Positions 1-14,339 of a DNA stretch of 64,000 bases are shown one piece after another. A model generated the notes under the pieces. It was not told the origin of the DNA, searched no databases, and saw only the letters and a program-made list of their open reading frames with translations. The DNA is from Spongilla lacustris. Taxonomy: Eukaryota; Porifera; Demospongiae; Spongillida; Spongillidae. Positions within the stretch are counted from its first letter, which is position 1. The number at the start of each line of letters is the position of its first letter. A program made the position numbers and the translations under genes. The stretch spans positions 10,007,851 through 10,071,850 of the forward strand of contig OX442419.1 in assembly GCA_949361645.1 (NCBI GenBank), written 5' to 3'.

Positions 1-3000
1 GACCATGGATTTGACCCCACAACAGCCAAAAGGGACCATGGATTTGATCACAAGTACAGGGTGTAAATCAGACCATGGATTGACCCCACAACAGACAAAA
101 GTACAGGTGTAAATGGAGCATGAGTTTGACCCCACAACAGACAAAAGTACAAGGGTGTAAATGAGACCATGGATTTGATCACACGTACAGGCTGGGTGTA
201 AATGGGACCATGGATTTGATCACAAGTACAGGGAGTAAATCGGACCATGGATTTGACCCCAAAACAGACACAAGTACAGGGTGTAAAGGGAACCATGGAT
301 CATGGATTTGACCCCACAATAGACACAAGTACAGGGTGTAAATGGAACCATGGATTTGACCCCACAACAGACAGAAGTACAGGGTGTAAATGGGACCATA
401 GATTTGACTAAGAAGCAGACAAACGTACCCAGTGCAAATGGGAGCATGATTTTGACCGCATAACAGACACAAGTACAGGTTGTAAATCGGACCATGGATT
501 TGATCTTAAAACAGACTCAAGTACAGGGTGTAAATGGGAGCATGAGTTTGACCCCACAACATACACAAATACAGGGTGTAAATGAGACCATGGATTTGAT
601 CACAAGTACAGGGAGTAAATCGGACCATGGATTTGACCCCAAAATAGACACAAGTACAGGGTGTAAATGGAACCATGGAGCATGAGTTTGACCCCACAAC
701 AGACAAAAGTACAAGGGTGTAAATCGGTCCATGGATTTGACCCCAAAACAGACACAAGTACAGGGTGTAAATGGAACCATGGATCATGGATTTGACCCCA
801 CAATAGACACAAGTACAGGGTGTAAATGGGACCATGGATTTGACCCCACAACAGACAGAAGTACAGGGTGTAAATGGGACCACAGATTTGACCCTAAAGC
901 AGACAAAAGTACCTGGGTGCAAATGGGAGCATGAGTTTGACTGCATAACAGACACAAGTACAGGTTGTAAATCGGACCATGGATTTGATCTTAAAACAGA
1001 CTCAAGTACAGGGTGTAAATAGGAGCATGAGTTTGACCCCATAATAGACACAAGTACACGGTGTAAATGGAACCATGGATTTGACCCCACAGCATACTCA
1101 AGTACAGGGTGTAAAGCAAATGGAACCATGGATTTGACCCCACAGCATACTCAAGTACAGGGTGTAAAGCAAATGGAATCATGGATTTGATCCCACAATA
1201 GACACTAGTACAGGATGTAAATAGGACCATGGTACAGGGTGTAAATGGAACCATGGATCATGGATTTGACCCCACAATAGACACAAGTACAGGGTGTAAA
1301 TGGGACCATGGATTTGACCCCACAACAGACAGAAGTACACGGTGTAAATGGGACCATAGATTTGACCCTAAAGCAGACAAAAGTACCCAGTGCAAATGGG
1401 AGCATGAGATTGACCGCATAACAGACACAAGTACTGGTTGTAAATCGGACCATGGATTTGATCTTACAACAGACTCAAGTACAGGGTGTAAATGGGAGCA
1501 TGAGTTTGACCCCATAATAGACACAAGTACACGGTGTAAATGTTAGATTTGACCCCACAACATACACAAGTACAGGGTGTAAATGGGATCATGGATTTGA
1601 CCCCACAACATACACAAGTACAGGTATAAATGGGACCATACATTTCACCCTAAACAGACTCAACTACAGGGTGTAAATGGGACCATGGATTTGACCCCAC
1701 AACAGACACAAGTACAGGGTGTAAATGGAACCATGGATTTGACCCCACAGCATACTCAAGTACAGGGTGTAAAGCAAATGGAATCATGAATTTGATCCCA
1801 CAATAGACACTAGTACAGGATGTAAATGGGACCATGGATTTGATCACATACACCATGTGTATCCCACAATAGACACAACAAGTACAGGGTGTAAATGGGG
1901 CCAATGATTTGACCCCAAAACATACACACGTTTAGAGTGTAAATGGGACCATAGATCTGACCCTAAAACAGACTAATGTACAGGGTGTTAATGGGACCAT
2001 GCATTTGACCCCACAACAGACACAAGTACAGGGTGTAAATCGGACCATGGATTTGAACCCACAACAGACACAAGTTCTAGGTGTAAATGGGAGCATGAGT
2101 TTGACCCCACAACAGACACAAGTACAGGGTGTAAATGCGACCATGAATTAGATCTCACAACAGACCAAGTATAGGGTGTAAATGAAACCATGGTTTTGAC
2201 CCCACAACACACACGAATACAGGGTGTAAATGGGACCATGGATTTGACCCCGCAACAGACAAAAGTACAGGATGTAAATGGGACCAATGATTTGACCCCA
2301 AAACATACACACGTTTAGAGTGTAAATGGGACCATAGATCTGACCCTAAAACAGACTAATGTACAGGGTGTTAATGGGACCATGCATTTGACCCCACAAC
2401 AGACACAAGTACAGGGTGTAAATCGGACCATGGATTTGAACCCACAACAGACACAAGTTCTAGGTGTAAATGGGAGCATGAGTTTGACCCCACAACAGAC
2501 ACAAGTACAGGGTGTAAATGCGACCATGAATTAGATCTCACAACAGACCAAGTATAGGGTGTAAATGAAACCATGGTTTTGACCCCACAACACACACGAA
2601 TACAGGGTGTAAATGGGACCATGGATTTGACCCCGCAACAGACAAAAGTACAGGATGTAAATGGGACCAATGAATTGACCCTAAAACAAACTCAAGTACA
2701 GGGTGTAAATGGGACCATGGATTTGACCCCAAAACAGGCACTAGTACAGGGTGTAAATGGGACCATGGATCATGGATTTGACCCCACAATAGACACAAGT
2801 ACAGGGTGTAAATGGGACCATAGATTTGACCCCAAAACAAACACAAATACAGGGTGTAAATGGGACCATGGATTTGATCACACTTACAGGGAGTAAATGG
2901 GACCATGGATTTGACCCCAAAACAGACACAAGTACAGGGTGTAAATGGAACCATGGATCATGGATTTCACCCCACAAGAGACAAAAGTACAGGGTGTAAA

Positions 3001-3582
3001 TGGGACCATGGATTTGACCCCAAAACAGACACAAGTACAGGGTGCAAATGGAACCATGGATCATGGATTTGACCCCACAATAGACACAAGTACAGGGTGT
3101 AAATGGGACCATGGATTTGACCCCACAACAGGCACAAGTACAGAACCATGGAGCATACTCAAGTACAGGGTGTACATGGGATCATGGATTTGACCCCACA
3201 ATAGACACAAGTACAGGGTGTAAATGGGACCATAGATTTGACCCCACAACAGACACAAGTGCTGGTGTAAATGGGATCATAGATTTGACCCTAAACAGAC
3301 TCAAGTACAGGGTGTAAATGGGATCATGCATTTGACCCCACAACAGACACAAGTACAGGACCATGGATTTGACCCCACAATTGATACACCTACAGTGTGT
3401 AAATGGAACCATGCATTTGACCCTAAACAGACACAAGTACAGGGTGTAAATGGGACCATGGATTTGACCCCAAACTACACAAGTACAGGATGTACATGTA
3501 AATGGACCATGGATTTGATCCCACAACGGGGACCATGGATATTATCCCACAACAGACACAAGTGCACGGTGTAAATGGGACC
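1..3582. repeat. 48-bp coding-like satellite array
   Basis: The whole stretch is a tandem array of a unit of about 48 bp containing ACCATGGATTTGACCCC and CAAGTACAGGGTGTAAATGG. Because 48 is a multiple of three, both strands show long open stretches; the plus strand reads a 16-residue period (TMDLTPQQTQVQGVNG). Units vary by substitution and small indels, so no single frame stays open across the array. I treat these open frames as a by-product of the period, not as a gene. The array ends at a segment (3583-4283) that matches the ends of the neighbouring foldback-like element, so it is probably the interior of a second element of that family whose left part lies outside the window. Confidence 0.9.
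1901..2666. repeat. Recent 383-bp tandem duplication inside the satellite
   Basis: Bases 1901-2283 and 2284-2666 appear identical or nearly so, at an offset of 383 bp (eight satellite units minus one base). Open frames of 70 and 99 codons occur with the same translation in both copies. Neighbouring single units differ much more from each other, so this is a recent block duplication, typical of unequal exchange or slippage. Confidence 0.85.
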
Positions 3583-4283
3583 ACCGTCGTCACTGTACTA
3601 GCATAGATCTAGTAACCTTTCTCACGATCGTCGTATTCGCACCGCTCGAACTTCACGTCCGCCGATTGAAACTCTTATGATCTTGTCTTCAGTTGACGTC
3701 GCCATAAAGTTTATGTACGCAGAAGATAACGAAATAGGGATCGAATAGTATAACAACTGCATGTGAGTCCGACCGGGAGATGGATTCACGTATCCAGCGC
3801 AGAGTAGGTGTGGCTATAAGTTATCGAAGTGTCAGCCCACAGGAAGTAGTTGCATATTCATGTATTTGGTGCATGGAAGCGGGTCACGCACGTACAACGG
3901 CGCGATTCGAGCGGGAAACTTGTACCAACTTTGCGCCGCTGTATCTCCGTAACGGATGAAATAAAAATTAACGAACAGAACAAATCGATAGGTATACGAC
4001 CTCTCTACCTACAAACCGAATTTGAAGCGATTTGATTAATCCCACAGAAAGTTATGGCAGGTTTGAACCCACAGGGGTATCGGACGTTGCAATACTGGCA
4101 CGGAGCAAGTGCAAGACCCCAAAAAGTATTTTGCCATAGAGAAATGGTGTAGTATGAAGTGTTGAAAATAGGAAGTTGATAGCGTTAACAGTTCGGAAGA
4201 TATAGCAATTCAAAAGAGAAGCATTTTTATAACATTTTATATTAATATACGAAGGGCCATTTTGTCGTGAACTGTCCCATATA
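3583..4283. mobile_element. Right-end TIR of a second foldback-like element (diverged)
   Basis: This segment aligns in the same orientation with 14340-15004, the right end of the large palindromic element. Shared blocks include GATCGTCGTATTCG, GCGCGATTCGAGCGGGAAAC, ATTAACGAACAGAACAAATC and GGTTTGAACCC. It meets the left end of the next element head to head at an AT-rich palindrome (CCATATATATATATATGG, 4276-4293). It is more diverged than the two ends of the neighbouring element are from each other, so it belongs to an older or different copy, probably the one containing the 48-bp satellite. Confidence 0.7.
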
Positions 4284-5040
4284 TATATATATGGAACGTT
4301 CTATGCGATTTTGATGCTTGTGAAATTATATACATAGCATCCAATTCAAAGCGCTATATCTTCCACACGGTTTGAGCTCTTGACTTCCTATTTTCAGCAC
4401 TTCATACTACACCATTTCTGTATGCTAAAATATAATTTGGGGTCTTGCACTTGCTCCGTGCCAGTATTGCAACGTCCGATACCCCACCGGGTTCAAACCC
4501 ACCATAACTTTCAGTAGGAGTAATCAAATCGCTTCAAATTCGGTTTGTAGGTAGGGAGGTCCTATACCTATTGATTTGTTCTGTTCGTTAATTTTCATGC
4601 CATCCGTTACGGAGAAACAGCTGTGCAAAGTAAGTACACGTTTCCCGCTCGAATCGCGCCTTTATATGTGCACGGAACAGTTTCCATTCTCCGGAGGCAT
4701 GAATATTCAACTATTCTTATAGGGCGTGATAACCACACCTATAAGGTCACCAAACAAACGGGCGGCTGAATTGTAGTGCTTGTTAGTATAGACTTACGGT
4801 TGTTTTTCGGTGTAGATAAACGATATGGTGACGTATAACACGAGTGAACGCGAGCTCGTCGAGTTTCACTGAATCAGTCGGCGGATGAGTTCGAACTGTA
4901 CGAATACGACGATCGATATTCAAGATACATTGGACGAGGATGGAGAGATTGAGAAAGGTAGTGATGGCGGTCGTACCACTGACGATAATGTTGTGTTAGT
5001 GATAGGGAGTGAGCAGCCCCTAAATTACCAAAAGAGCCAC

Positions 5041-8000
5041 CAGCCCCACCCCCACATAGGCAGGGGCTAATGGGGCTAGGCCCTTCACTGCAAGTTCGCT
5101 CAGCAGCCCTGGGGCCAAAGAGGCCATCCCCACACTACAGAACCACAAGCCCCCTCACTGCAAGTGCACACTATATACCTTTGGAACCATTAAGCCCCAT
5201 GCTGCAATTTAAATAGCCTCACATTCCAAATATGGAGCCAACAAGTGGAATTAACAGGCCCCATAATTCCAGCAAGGGAGCCACCAGCTAACCTGGCCAA
5301 TGGAGCTAGCATCCACAATGCCAGTGGAGACACCAGCCCTCTCACAAATAGATCATCTGACCCCCACACTGCCAGGAGGGATGTGGCCCCCAGAATAATG
5401 CCAATGGAGATGCCAGCCCTCAGGCTGCAAATGGAATCAGCATCCCCAACCATTTCAGGGGAGCCATGAACTACATGTACCAACAACACGTGATGACCTC
5501 ACTACCAGATCAACCATTAGCCCTCACTCCGCAAGTGGTCTTAACAGGTCCCACTCACTGGGGCCAACCCCCCTCCCCCCCCCCCCACTACCTTTCCTTC
5601 AATGCAAGTTGAGTCAGCTGGGATCCCCACACAGTAGAACCACCAGCCCCCTCACCGCAAGCTCGTGAACAATAGCAGCGGAACCTGTAAAGTCTACACT
5701 GGAACTGAACTTAATAAAGCCTCACACAGCAGTCAGCAGCCCATGGAACCATTCTTACAGAACACCCTCAGCTACCCAGGGCCAATGGGGTAGCCTCCAC
5801 AAAGTCAGTGAAGATGCCACCCCAAGATGAGTCAGCAGCCCCTACACAAACAAGGGCCAATAGGGCCTGGCCCACACAATACAACCACCAGCCCCTCTCT
5901 GCTCACTTCAAATAGAGCCACTAGACCCTCTACCAGTACACACTGGAAGTCCAGACAGCAGGCCACACCAGTGGAGCCCTCTCACAGATGGAGCCCAGCA
6001 AGGAAGTACCAGCTGCCACACAACCAGTGGTCAATTGAGCCCCCATAATAATGCCAGTGGAGAAACCAGCCCTCGTACTGCAAATGGATTCAGCAACCCC
6101 AAAAATTTCAGGGGAGCCATGAACTACATGTAAATGTACTTGTAATTGTACCAAAGAAACCCCAAAGGCCCATCAAACACAAGTTGAACTTTGAAGTCCT
6201 CATAGTTAATACGTAGCAGTCCCCCCCCTCCCCCCCCCCCCCCCCCCCACTACCTGTCCTATACAATGAAAGAGGGGCCAATCAGCCAATGGGACAGTAC
6301 AACCACCAACCCTCTTCATTGGTCAGGGGACATGTACCAAGAACACATGCTGTCACTACCAGTTGAACCATTATCACTCAATGCAAGTTGACTTAACCGG
6401 CCCACCACACACTGGTGCCAGCCCTCGCCCCTCCCCCCTCTCAGCTCACTACCTGTCCTTCACTGCAAGTTGCGTCAGCAGTCCATGGGCCAATGGGGCC
6501 AAGAACTACCACTCCGCATCACTGCAATCACACACTACCTTTGGAACCAACCATTAACCCCCATACTGCAAGTGAACTCAATACTGCAAAACCTGACCCC
6601 CACACTACCAGCAAGGGACCACCAGCTGCCACACAACCAGAGGATCAATGTGGCCCCCACTTAATGCCAGTGGAGAAGGCAGCCCTCAGACTGTAAATTG
6701 AGTCGGTAGCCCCAACAATTTCAGGGGACATGTGCATGTACGCACATGTACCAACATTTGGAATCACACATGCCCCACCAATGGAACCAGTGGAACGTTT
6801 AGCCCTCACAGCAAGTGAACTTATTACTTAGCAGTCCCCACAACACCCCCTCCCACTACCTGTCCTTCACTGAACGAGGGGGCTAATGGGACCATCCCCA
6901 CACAGTACAACTACCAGCCTTCCTCATAGCAAGCCAATGGAACCATTAACTCCCAAGCTGCAATTGAACATAATAACCTCACACTTCAAGTCCAGTCAAA
7001 AGCGCTGCACAACCAGTGGAGCCACCAGCCCTTCCACATATGGTGTTATCAGACCGTTCACTGCCAGCAGGAGGGTCAATGGGGCCCCCATAATAATGCT
7101 CATTGACCCTGGTTCAAGATACATTGGTCAAGGATGATGGCGGTCGTAACACTGACGATGGTGGTTGTGTTAGTGACAGGGAGTGAGCAGCCCCTAAATT
7201 ACCAAAAGAGCCACCAGCCCCACTCCCACATAGCCAGGGGCTAATGGGGCTAGGCCCTTCACTGCAAGTTCCCTCAGCAGCCCTGGGGCCAAAGAGGCCA
7301 TCCCCACACAGCAGAACCACAAGCCTCCTTACTGCAAGTGCACACTATATACCTTTGGAACCATTAAGCCCCATGCTGCAATTTAAATTATTGATAATAG
7401 CCTCACATTCCAAATAGTGGAGCCAACAAGTGGAATTAATAGGCCCCATAATTCCAGTAAGGGAGCCACCAGCTAACCTGTCTAGCGTCCACAATGCCAG
7501 TGGAAACACCAGCCCTCTCACAGACAGATCATCAGACCCCCACACTGCCAGCAGGGATGTAGCCCCACAATAATGCCAGTGGAGATGCCAGCCCTCAGGC
7601 TGCAAATGGAATCAGCATCCCCAACCATTTCAGGGGAGCTATGAACTACATGTACCAACAACACGTGATCACCTCACTAACAGATCAACCATTAGCCCTC
7701 ACTCCTCAAGTGGACTTAACAGGCCCCACACCCAGGGGCCAACCCCCCCCCCCCCCCCCCCCTTCGTTCAATGCAAGTTGAGTCAGCTGAGATTCCCCGA
7801 CCCCCCACATAGTAGAACAACCAGCCCCCTCACCACAAGCTCATGAGCAATAGCAGTGGAACCTGTAAAGTCTACACTGCAATTGAACTTAATAGCCGCA
7901 GTCAGAAGCCCATGGAACCATTCTTACAGAACACCCTCAGCTACCCAGGGCCAATGGGGTAGCCAGTCAAGACGCCACCCCAAGTTGAGTCAGCAGCCCC

Positions 8001-9190
8001 CACACAAACAAGGTCCTGTAGGGCCAGCTCCGCACAGTAGAACAACCAGCCCCTCTCTGCTCACTTCAAACGGAGCCACTAGACCCTCTACCAGTACACA
8101 CTGCAAGTCCAAACAGCAGCCCACACCAGTGGAGCCCTCTCACAGATGGAGCCCAGCACGGAAGTATCAGCTGCCACACAACCAGTGGTCAAATTGAGCT
8201 CCCAGAATAATGCCAGTGGAGAAACCAGCCCTCGCACTGCAAATGGATTCAGCAACCCCAAAAATTTCAGGGGAACCATGAACTACATGTATATGTACTT
8301 GCCCCCACTACCTGTCCTTCAATGAAAGAGGGGCCAATCAGCCAATGGGACAGTACAACCACCAACCCTCCTCATTGGTCAGGGGACATGTACCAAGAAC
8401 AACTTAACAGGCCCACCACACACTGGTGCCAGCCCTTGCCCCTCTCCCCCCCCCCTCACCCCCCCTCTTCTCACTACCTGTCCTTTACTGCAAGTTGCGT
8501 CAGCAGACCAGGGGCCAATGGGGCTAAGAACTACCACTCCCCTTCACTGCAATCACACACTACGTACCTTTGGAACCTGCAACCAATAACCCAAGTGAAA
8601 TCAATACTGCAAAACCTGACCCCCACATGTACACTGCCAGCAAGGGAGCACCAGCTGCCACACAACCAGAGGATCAATGTGGCCCCCACTTAATGCCAGT
8701 GGAGAAGGCAGCCCTCACACTGCAAATGGAGTCAGTAACCCCATGCAACAATTTCAGGGGACATGTGCATGTACGCACATGTACATGTACCAATGGAATC
8801 ACACATGCCCCCCTTCAAACACTACCAATGGAACCAGTGGAACTTTTAGCCCTCACAGCAAGTGGACTTATTACTTAGATGTTCCCACAACGCTCCCCCC
8901 CCCCCCCCCCAATACCTGTCCTTCACTGAACGAGGGGGCTAATGGGACCATCCCCACACAGTACAACTACCAGCCTTCCTCATAGCAAGCCCATGGAACC
9001 ATTAACTCCCACACTGCAAGTGAACTTAATAACCTCACACTTCAAGTCCAGTCAAAAGTGCTGCACAACCAGTGGAGCCACCAGCCCTTTCACATATGGT
9101 GTTATCAGACCATTCACTGCCAGCAGTGGAGCTAGCAGCTGCACACAACCAGGGTCAATGGGGCCACCATAATAATGCCCATACTCTACA
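5041..9190. repeat. Left arm: two ~2.17-kb higher-order repeat units
   Basis: Landmarks recur at an offset of about 2.17 kb: GATGGCGGTCGTA at 4963 and about 7136, and CACTATATACCTTTGGAACC near 5168 and 7347. Each unit contains many short diverged repeats and homopolymer runs (for example the C run at 6222-6250). Open frames of 60-120 codons here are shadows of the repeat and are interrupted in every unit. Confidence 0.8.
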
Positions 9191-9690
9191 AATGGTTACC
9201 CTTAATGTGTGGGTTACACTGGTAGTGAGGTAGTGAGGAGGCTGGTGACTTTGCTGAAAGTATGGGGTCTGCTAACTTCACTTGGGAAGAAAGCAAGGTG
9301 TGATGCATAATATTGTTGCCTTTATGGACTGTGTCTACGTGTGCAATTTACATGCAGTTGTATATTCCACTTGTTACTTTTTATGACATTTAAAATGGTA
9401 CTTATTACTACATGTACATAAAGCACTAGTTTCCAGCAAGAGGGTACATGTACATTTTAGAAAAGAAATGTACAACTCAAACCTTCTTGTATGCCTTGCT
9501 TGCCTATATAAACCAACTACCATGACCCAAAATCTGATAGGGCAGGTAATGATATTCACCCGCCAATAACAAGGCTTCACTAAACCTCAGATAAACAGAT
9601 ACAGACAACAGGTATACACATGAACCCACTGCAAATGAAAGGCAACCTCAGTAGTTGTGTTTCTATTTGTTAGTGGCTCCAATGGGGACT
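9191..9690. other. Spacer between the palindrome arms; no gene seen
   Basis: This is AT-richer, non-repetitive sequence between the two arms of the palindromic element. It has scattered TACATGTA words but no convincing coding signal, splice pattern or known repeat. Confidence 0.6.
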
Positions 9691-12600
9691 GGTAATAAAC
9701 ATGATGGCTCCCCTAAAAGTGTCCGGGTGCCAAGTCCATATGCAGTTTGGGGGGGAGGCTAGCTCCAGTGCTAAGTCCAATTGCAGTGAGGGCTAATGGT
9801 TCCACTGGTACCATGTGTTGTGTTAGGAGCAGGGAAGCAGGGAATGTGTGGCTCTGTTGGTACATGTAGTTCAGGGGGCTGGGGTCTCCACTGGCATTAT
9901 TGTGGGGTGACTCCTGGTTATGTGGCAGCAGATGGCTGGCTGGACTTGCAGTGTGTCTAGTGGCTCCATTTGAAGTGAGCAGAGAGGGGCTGGTGGTTCT
10001 ACTGTGCGGAGCTGGCCCCTACAGGCCCCAGTTTGTGTGGGGGCTGCTGATGCAACTTGGGGTGGCGTCTTCACTGGATTTGTGGAGGCAACCCCATTGG
10101 CCCTGGAATGGTTCCATAAGTCGTGCATGGGCTGCTGACTGCATGGACATGTGAGGCTATTAAGTTCAGTTGTAGGGCACACTTTACAGGTTCCACTGGT
10201 ATTGTTCACAAGCTTGAGGTGAGGGGGCTGGTGGCTCATCCCAGTGGCCCCTCAACTGCTGACTCAACTTACATGCAGCAATAGAAAGGTAGTGGGGGTG
10301 GGCTGGTTCCAGTGCGTGGGACCTGCTAGGTCCACATGCGGAGTGAGGGTTAATGGTTCATCTGGTAGTGAGGGCATTTGTTATTGATACATGTAGTTAG
10401 TGGCTCCCCTAAAATTGTTGGGGATGCCGACTCCATTTGCTGGGTAATGGCTGGCATCTCCACTGGCATTATTGTGGGGGCCACATTTCTGCTAGCAGTG
10501 TGGGGGTATGATAACTCTATTTGTGAGAAGACTGGTAGCTCCAATGTTTGTGTAGAGCTGCCTACAGGACAGGCTAAATGTTCCACTGGTTCCATTGGTA
10601 GTGTTTGAAGGGGGGTATGTGTGATTCCATTGGTACATGTACATGTGCGTACATGCACATGTCCCCTGAAATTGTTGCATGGGGTTACTGACTCCATTTG
10701 CAGTGTGAGGGCTGCCTTCTCCACTGGCATTAAGTGGGGGCCACATTGATCCTCTGGTTGTGTGGCAGCTGGTGCTCCCTTGCTGGCAGTGTACATGTGG
10801 GGGTCAGGTTTTGCAGTATTGATTTCACTTGGGTTATTGGTTGCAGGTTCCAAAGGTACGTAGTGTGTGATTGCAGTGAAGGGGAGTGGTAGTTCTTGGC
10901 CCCATTGGCCCCTGGTCTGCTGACGCAACTTGCAGTAAAGGACAGGTAGTGAGAAGAGGGGGGGTGAGGGGGGGGAGAGGGGCAAGGGCTGGCACCAGTG
11001 TGTGGTGGGCCTGTTAAGTTGTTCTTGGTACATGTCCCCTGACCAATGAGGAGGGTTGGTGGTTGTACTGTCCCATTGGCTGATTGGCCCCTCTTTCATT
11101 GAAGGACAGGTAGTGGGGGCAAGTACATATACATGTAGTTCATGGTTCCCCTGAAATTTTTGGGGTTGCTGAATCCATTTGCAGTGCGAGGGCTGGTTTA
11201 TCCACTGGCATTATTCTGGGAGCTCAATTTGACCACTGGTTGTGTGGCAGCTGATACTTCCTTGCTGGGCTCCATCTGTGAGAGGGCTCCACTGGTGTAG
11301 GCTGCTGTCTGGACTTGCAGTGTGTACTGGTAGAGGGTTTAGTGGCTCCGTTTGAAGTGAGCAGAGAGGGGCTGGTGGTTCTACTGTGCGGAGCTGGCCT
11401 TACAGGCCCTTGTTTGTGTGGGGGCTGCTGACTCAACTTGGGGTGGTGTCTTGACTGACTTTGTGGAGGCTACCCCATTAGCCCTGGGTAGCTGAGGGTG
11501 TTCTGTAAGAATGGTTCCATGGGCTGCTGACTGCGGCTATTAAGTTCAGTTGCAGTGTAGACTTTACAGGTTCCCCTGCTATTGCTCATGAGCTTGCGGT
11601 GAGGGGGCTAGTTGTTCTACTATGTGGGGGTCCCAGCTGACTCAACTTGCATTGAACGAAAGGGGGGGGGGGGAGGGGGGGGGGGTTGGCCCCTGGGTGT
11701 GGGGCCTGTTAAGTCCACTTGAGGAGTGAGGGCTAATGGTTGATCTGGTAGTGAGGTCATCACGTGTTGTTGGTACATGTAGTTCATGGCTCCCCTGAAA
11801 TGGTTGGGGATCCTGATTCCATTTGCAGCCTGAGGGCTGGCATCTCCCTGGCATTATTGTGGGGGCTACATCCCTGCTGGCAGTGTGGGGGTCTGATGAT
11901 CTGTCTGCGAGAGGGCTGTGTCTCCACTGGCATTGTGGACGCTAGCTCCATTGACCAGGTTAGCTGGTGGCTCCCTTACTGGAATTATGGGGCCTGTTAA
12001 TTCCACTTGTTGGCTCCACTATTTGGAATGTGAGGCTATTATTAATAATTTAAATTGCAGCATGGGGCTTAATGGTTCCAAAGGTATATAGTGTGCACTT
12101 GCAGTAAGGGGGCTTGTGGTTCTGCTGTGTGGGGATGGCCTCTTTGGCCCCAGGGCTGCTGAGGGAACTTGCAGTGACGGGCCTAGCCCCATGTGTGGGG
12201 GTGGGGCTAGTGGCTCTTTTGGTAATTTAGGGGCTGCTCACTCCCTGTCACTAACACAACCACCATCGTCAGTGTTACGACCGCCATCATCCTTGACCAA
12301 TGTATCTTGAACCAGGGTCAATGAGCACTGTTATGGGGGCCCCATTGACCCTCCTGCTGGCAGTGAATGGTCTAATAACACCATATGTGGAAGGGCTGGT
12401 GGCTCCACTGGTTGTGCAGCGCTTTTGACTGGACTTGCAGTGTGAGGTTATTAAGTTCAATTGCAGCTTGGGAGTTAATGGTTCCATTGGCTTGCTATGA
12501 GGAAGGCTGGTAGTTGTACTGTGTGGGGATGGTCCCATTAGCCCCCTCGTTCAGTGAAGGACAGGTAGTGGGAGGGGGTGTTGTGGGGACTGCTAAATAA

Positions 12601-14339
12601 TAAGTTCACTTGCTGTGAGGGCTAAACGTTCCACTGGTTCCATTGGTGGGGCATGTGTGATTCCAAATGTTGGTACATGTGCGTACATGCACATGTCCCC
12701 TGAAATTGTTGCATGGAGTTACTGACTCCATTTGCAGTGTGAGGGCTGCCTTCTCCACTGGCATTAAGTGGGGGCCACATTGATCCTCTGGTTGTGTGGC
12801 AGCTGGTGCTCCCTTGCTGGTAGTGTGGGGGTCAGGTTTTGCAGTATTGATTTCACTTGGGTTATTGGTTGGTTCCAAAGGCACGTAGTGTGTGATTGCA
12901 GTGAGGGGGAGTGGTAGTTCTTGGCCCCATTGACCCCTGGTCTGCTGACGCAACTTGCAGTAAAGGACAGGTAGTGAGAAGAGGGGGGGTGGGGGGGAGG
13001 GACGAGGGCTGGCACCAGTGTGTGGTGGGCCTGTTAAGTTGTTCTGGTACATGTCCCCTGACCAATGAGGAGGGTTGGTGGTTGTACTGTCCCATTGGCT
13101 GATTGGCCCCTCTTTCATTGAAGGACGGGTAGTGGGGGCAAGTACATATACATGTAGTTCATGGTTCCCCTGAAATTTTTGGGGTTGCTGAATCCATTTG
13201 CAGTGCGAGGGCTGGTTTCTTCACTGGCATTATTCTGGGAGCTCGATTAACCACTGTTTGTGTGGCAGCTGGTACTTCCTTGCTGGGCTCCATCTGTGAG
13301 AGGGCTCCACTGGTGTGGGCTGCTGTCTGGACTTGCAGTGTATACTGGTAGAGGGTTTAGTGGCTCCATTTGAAGTGAGCAGAGAGGGGCTGGTAGTTCT
13401 ACTGTGCGAAGCTGGCCTTACAGGCCCTTGTTTGTGTGGGGGCTGCTGACTCAACTTGGGGTGGCGTCATGACTGACACTGTGGAGGCTACCCCATTGGC
13501 CCTGGGTAGCTGAGGGTGTTCTGTAAGAATGGTTCCATGGGCTGCTGACTGCAGTGTGAGGCTATTAAGTTCAGTTGCAGTGTAGACTTTACAGGTTCCA
13601 CTGCTATTGTTCATGAGCTTGCGGTGAGGGGGCTGGTTGTTCTACTGTGTGGGGGGTCCCAGCTGACTCAACTTGCATTGAACGAAAGGGGGGGGGGGGG
13701 GGGAGTTAGCCCCTGGGTGTGGGGCCTGTTAAGTCCACTTGCGGAATGAGGGCTAATGGTTGATCTGTTAGTGAGGTCATCACATGTTGTTGGTACATGT
13801 AGTTCATGGCACCCCTGAAATGGTTGGGGATGCTGATTCCATTTGCAGCCTGAGGGCTGGCATCTCCCTGGCATTATTGTGGGGGCTACATCCCTGCTGG
13901 CAGTGTGGAGGTCTGATGATCTATCTGCGAGAGGGCTGTGTCTCCACTGGCATTGTGGACGCTAGCTCCATTGACCAGGTTAGCTGGTGGCTCCCTTGCT
14001 AGAATTATTGGGCCTGTTAATTCCTCTTGTTGGCTCCACTATTTGGAATGTGAGGCTATTATTAATAATTTAAATTGCAGCATGACATGGGGCTTAATGG
14101 TTCCAAAGGTATATAGTGTGCACTTGCAGTAAGGGGGCTTGTGGTTCTGCTGTGTGGGGATGGCCTCTTTGGCCCCAGGGCTGCTGAGGGAACTTGCAGT
14201 GAAGGGCCTAGCCCCATTAGCCCCTGGCTATGTGGGGGTGGGGCTGGTGGCTCTTTTGGTAATTTAGGGGCTGCTCACTCCCTATCACTAACACAACCAC
14301 CATCTTCAGTGGTACGACCGCCATCACTACCTTTCTCAA
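9691..14339. repeat. Right arm: inverted higher-order repeat units
   Basis: This is the reverse complement of the left arm. The landmark GACCGCCATCA occurs near 12274 and 14326, giving units of about 2.05 kb in inverted orientation. Long open frames on the minus strand, such as the 249-codon one at 10350-11099, mirror plus-strand frames of the left arm and consist of the same proline/threonine-rich repeat translations. I do not call a gene. Confidence 0.8.

Noticed and set aside
10350..11099. 249-codon minus-strand open frame in the palindromic element
   Set aside because: It is made of the same short repeats as the mirrored left arm, where the frame is broken; composition and position fit repeat translation, not a gene.
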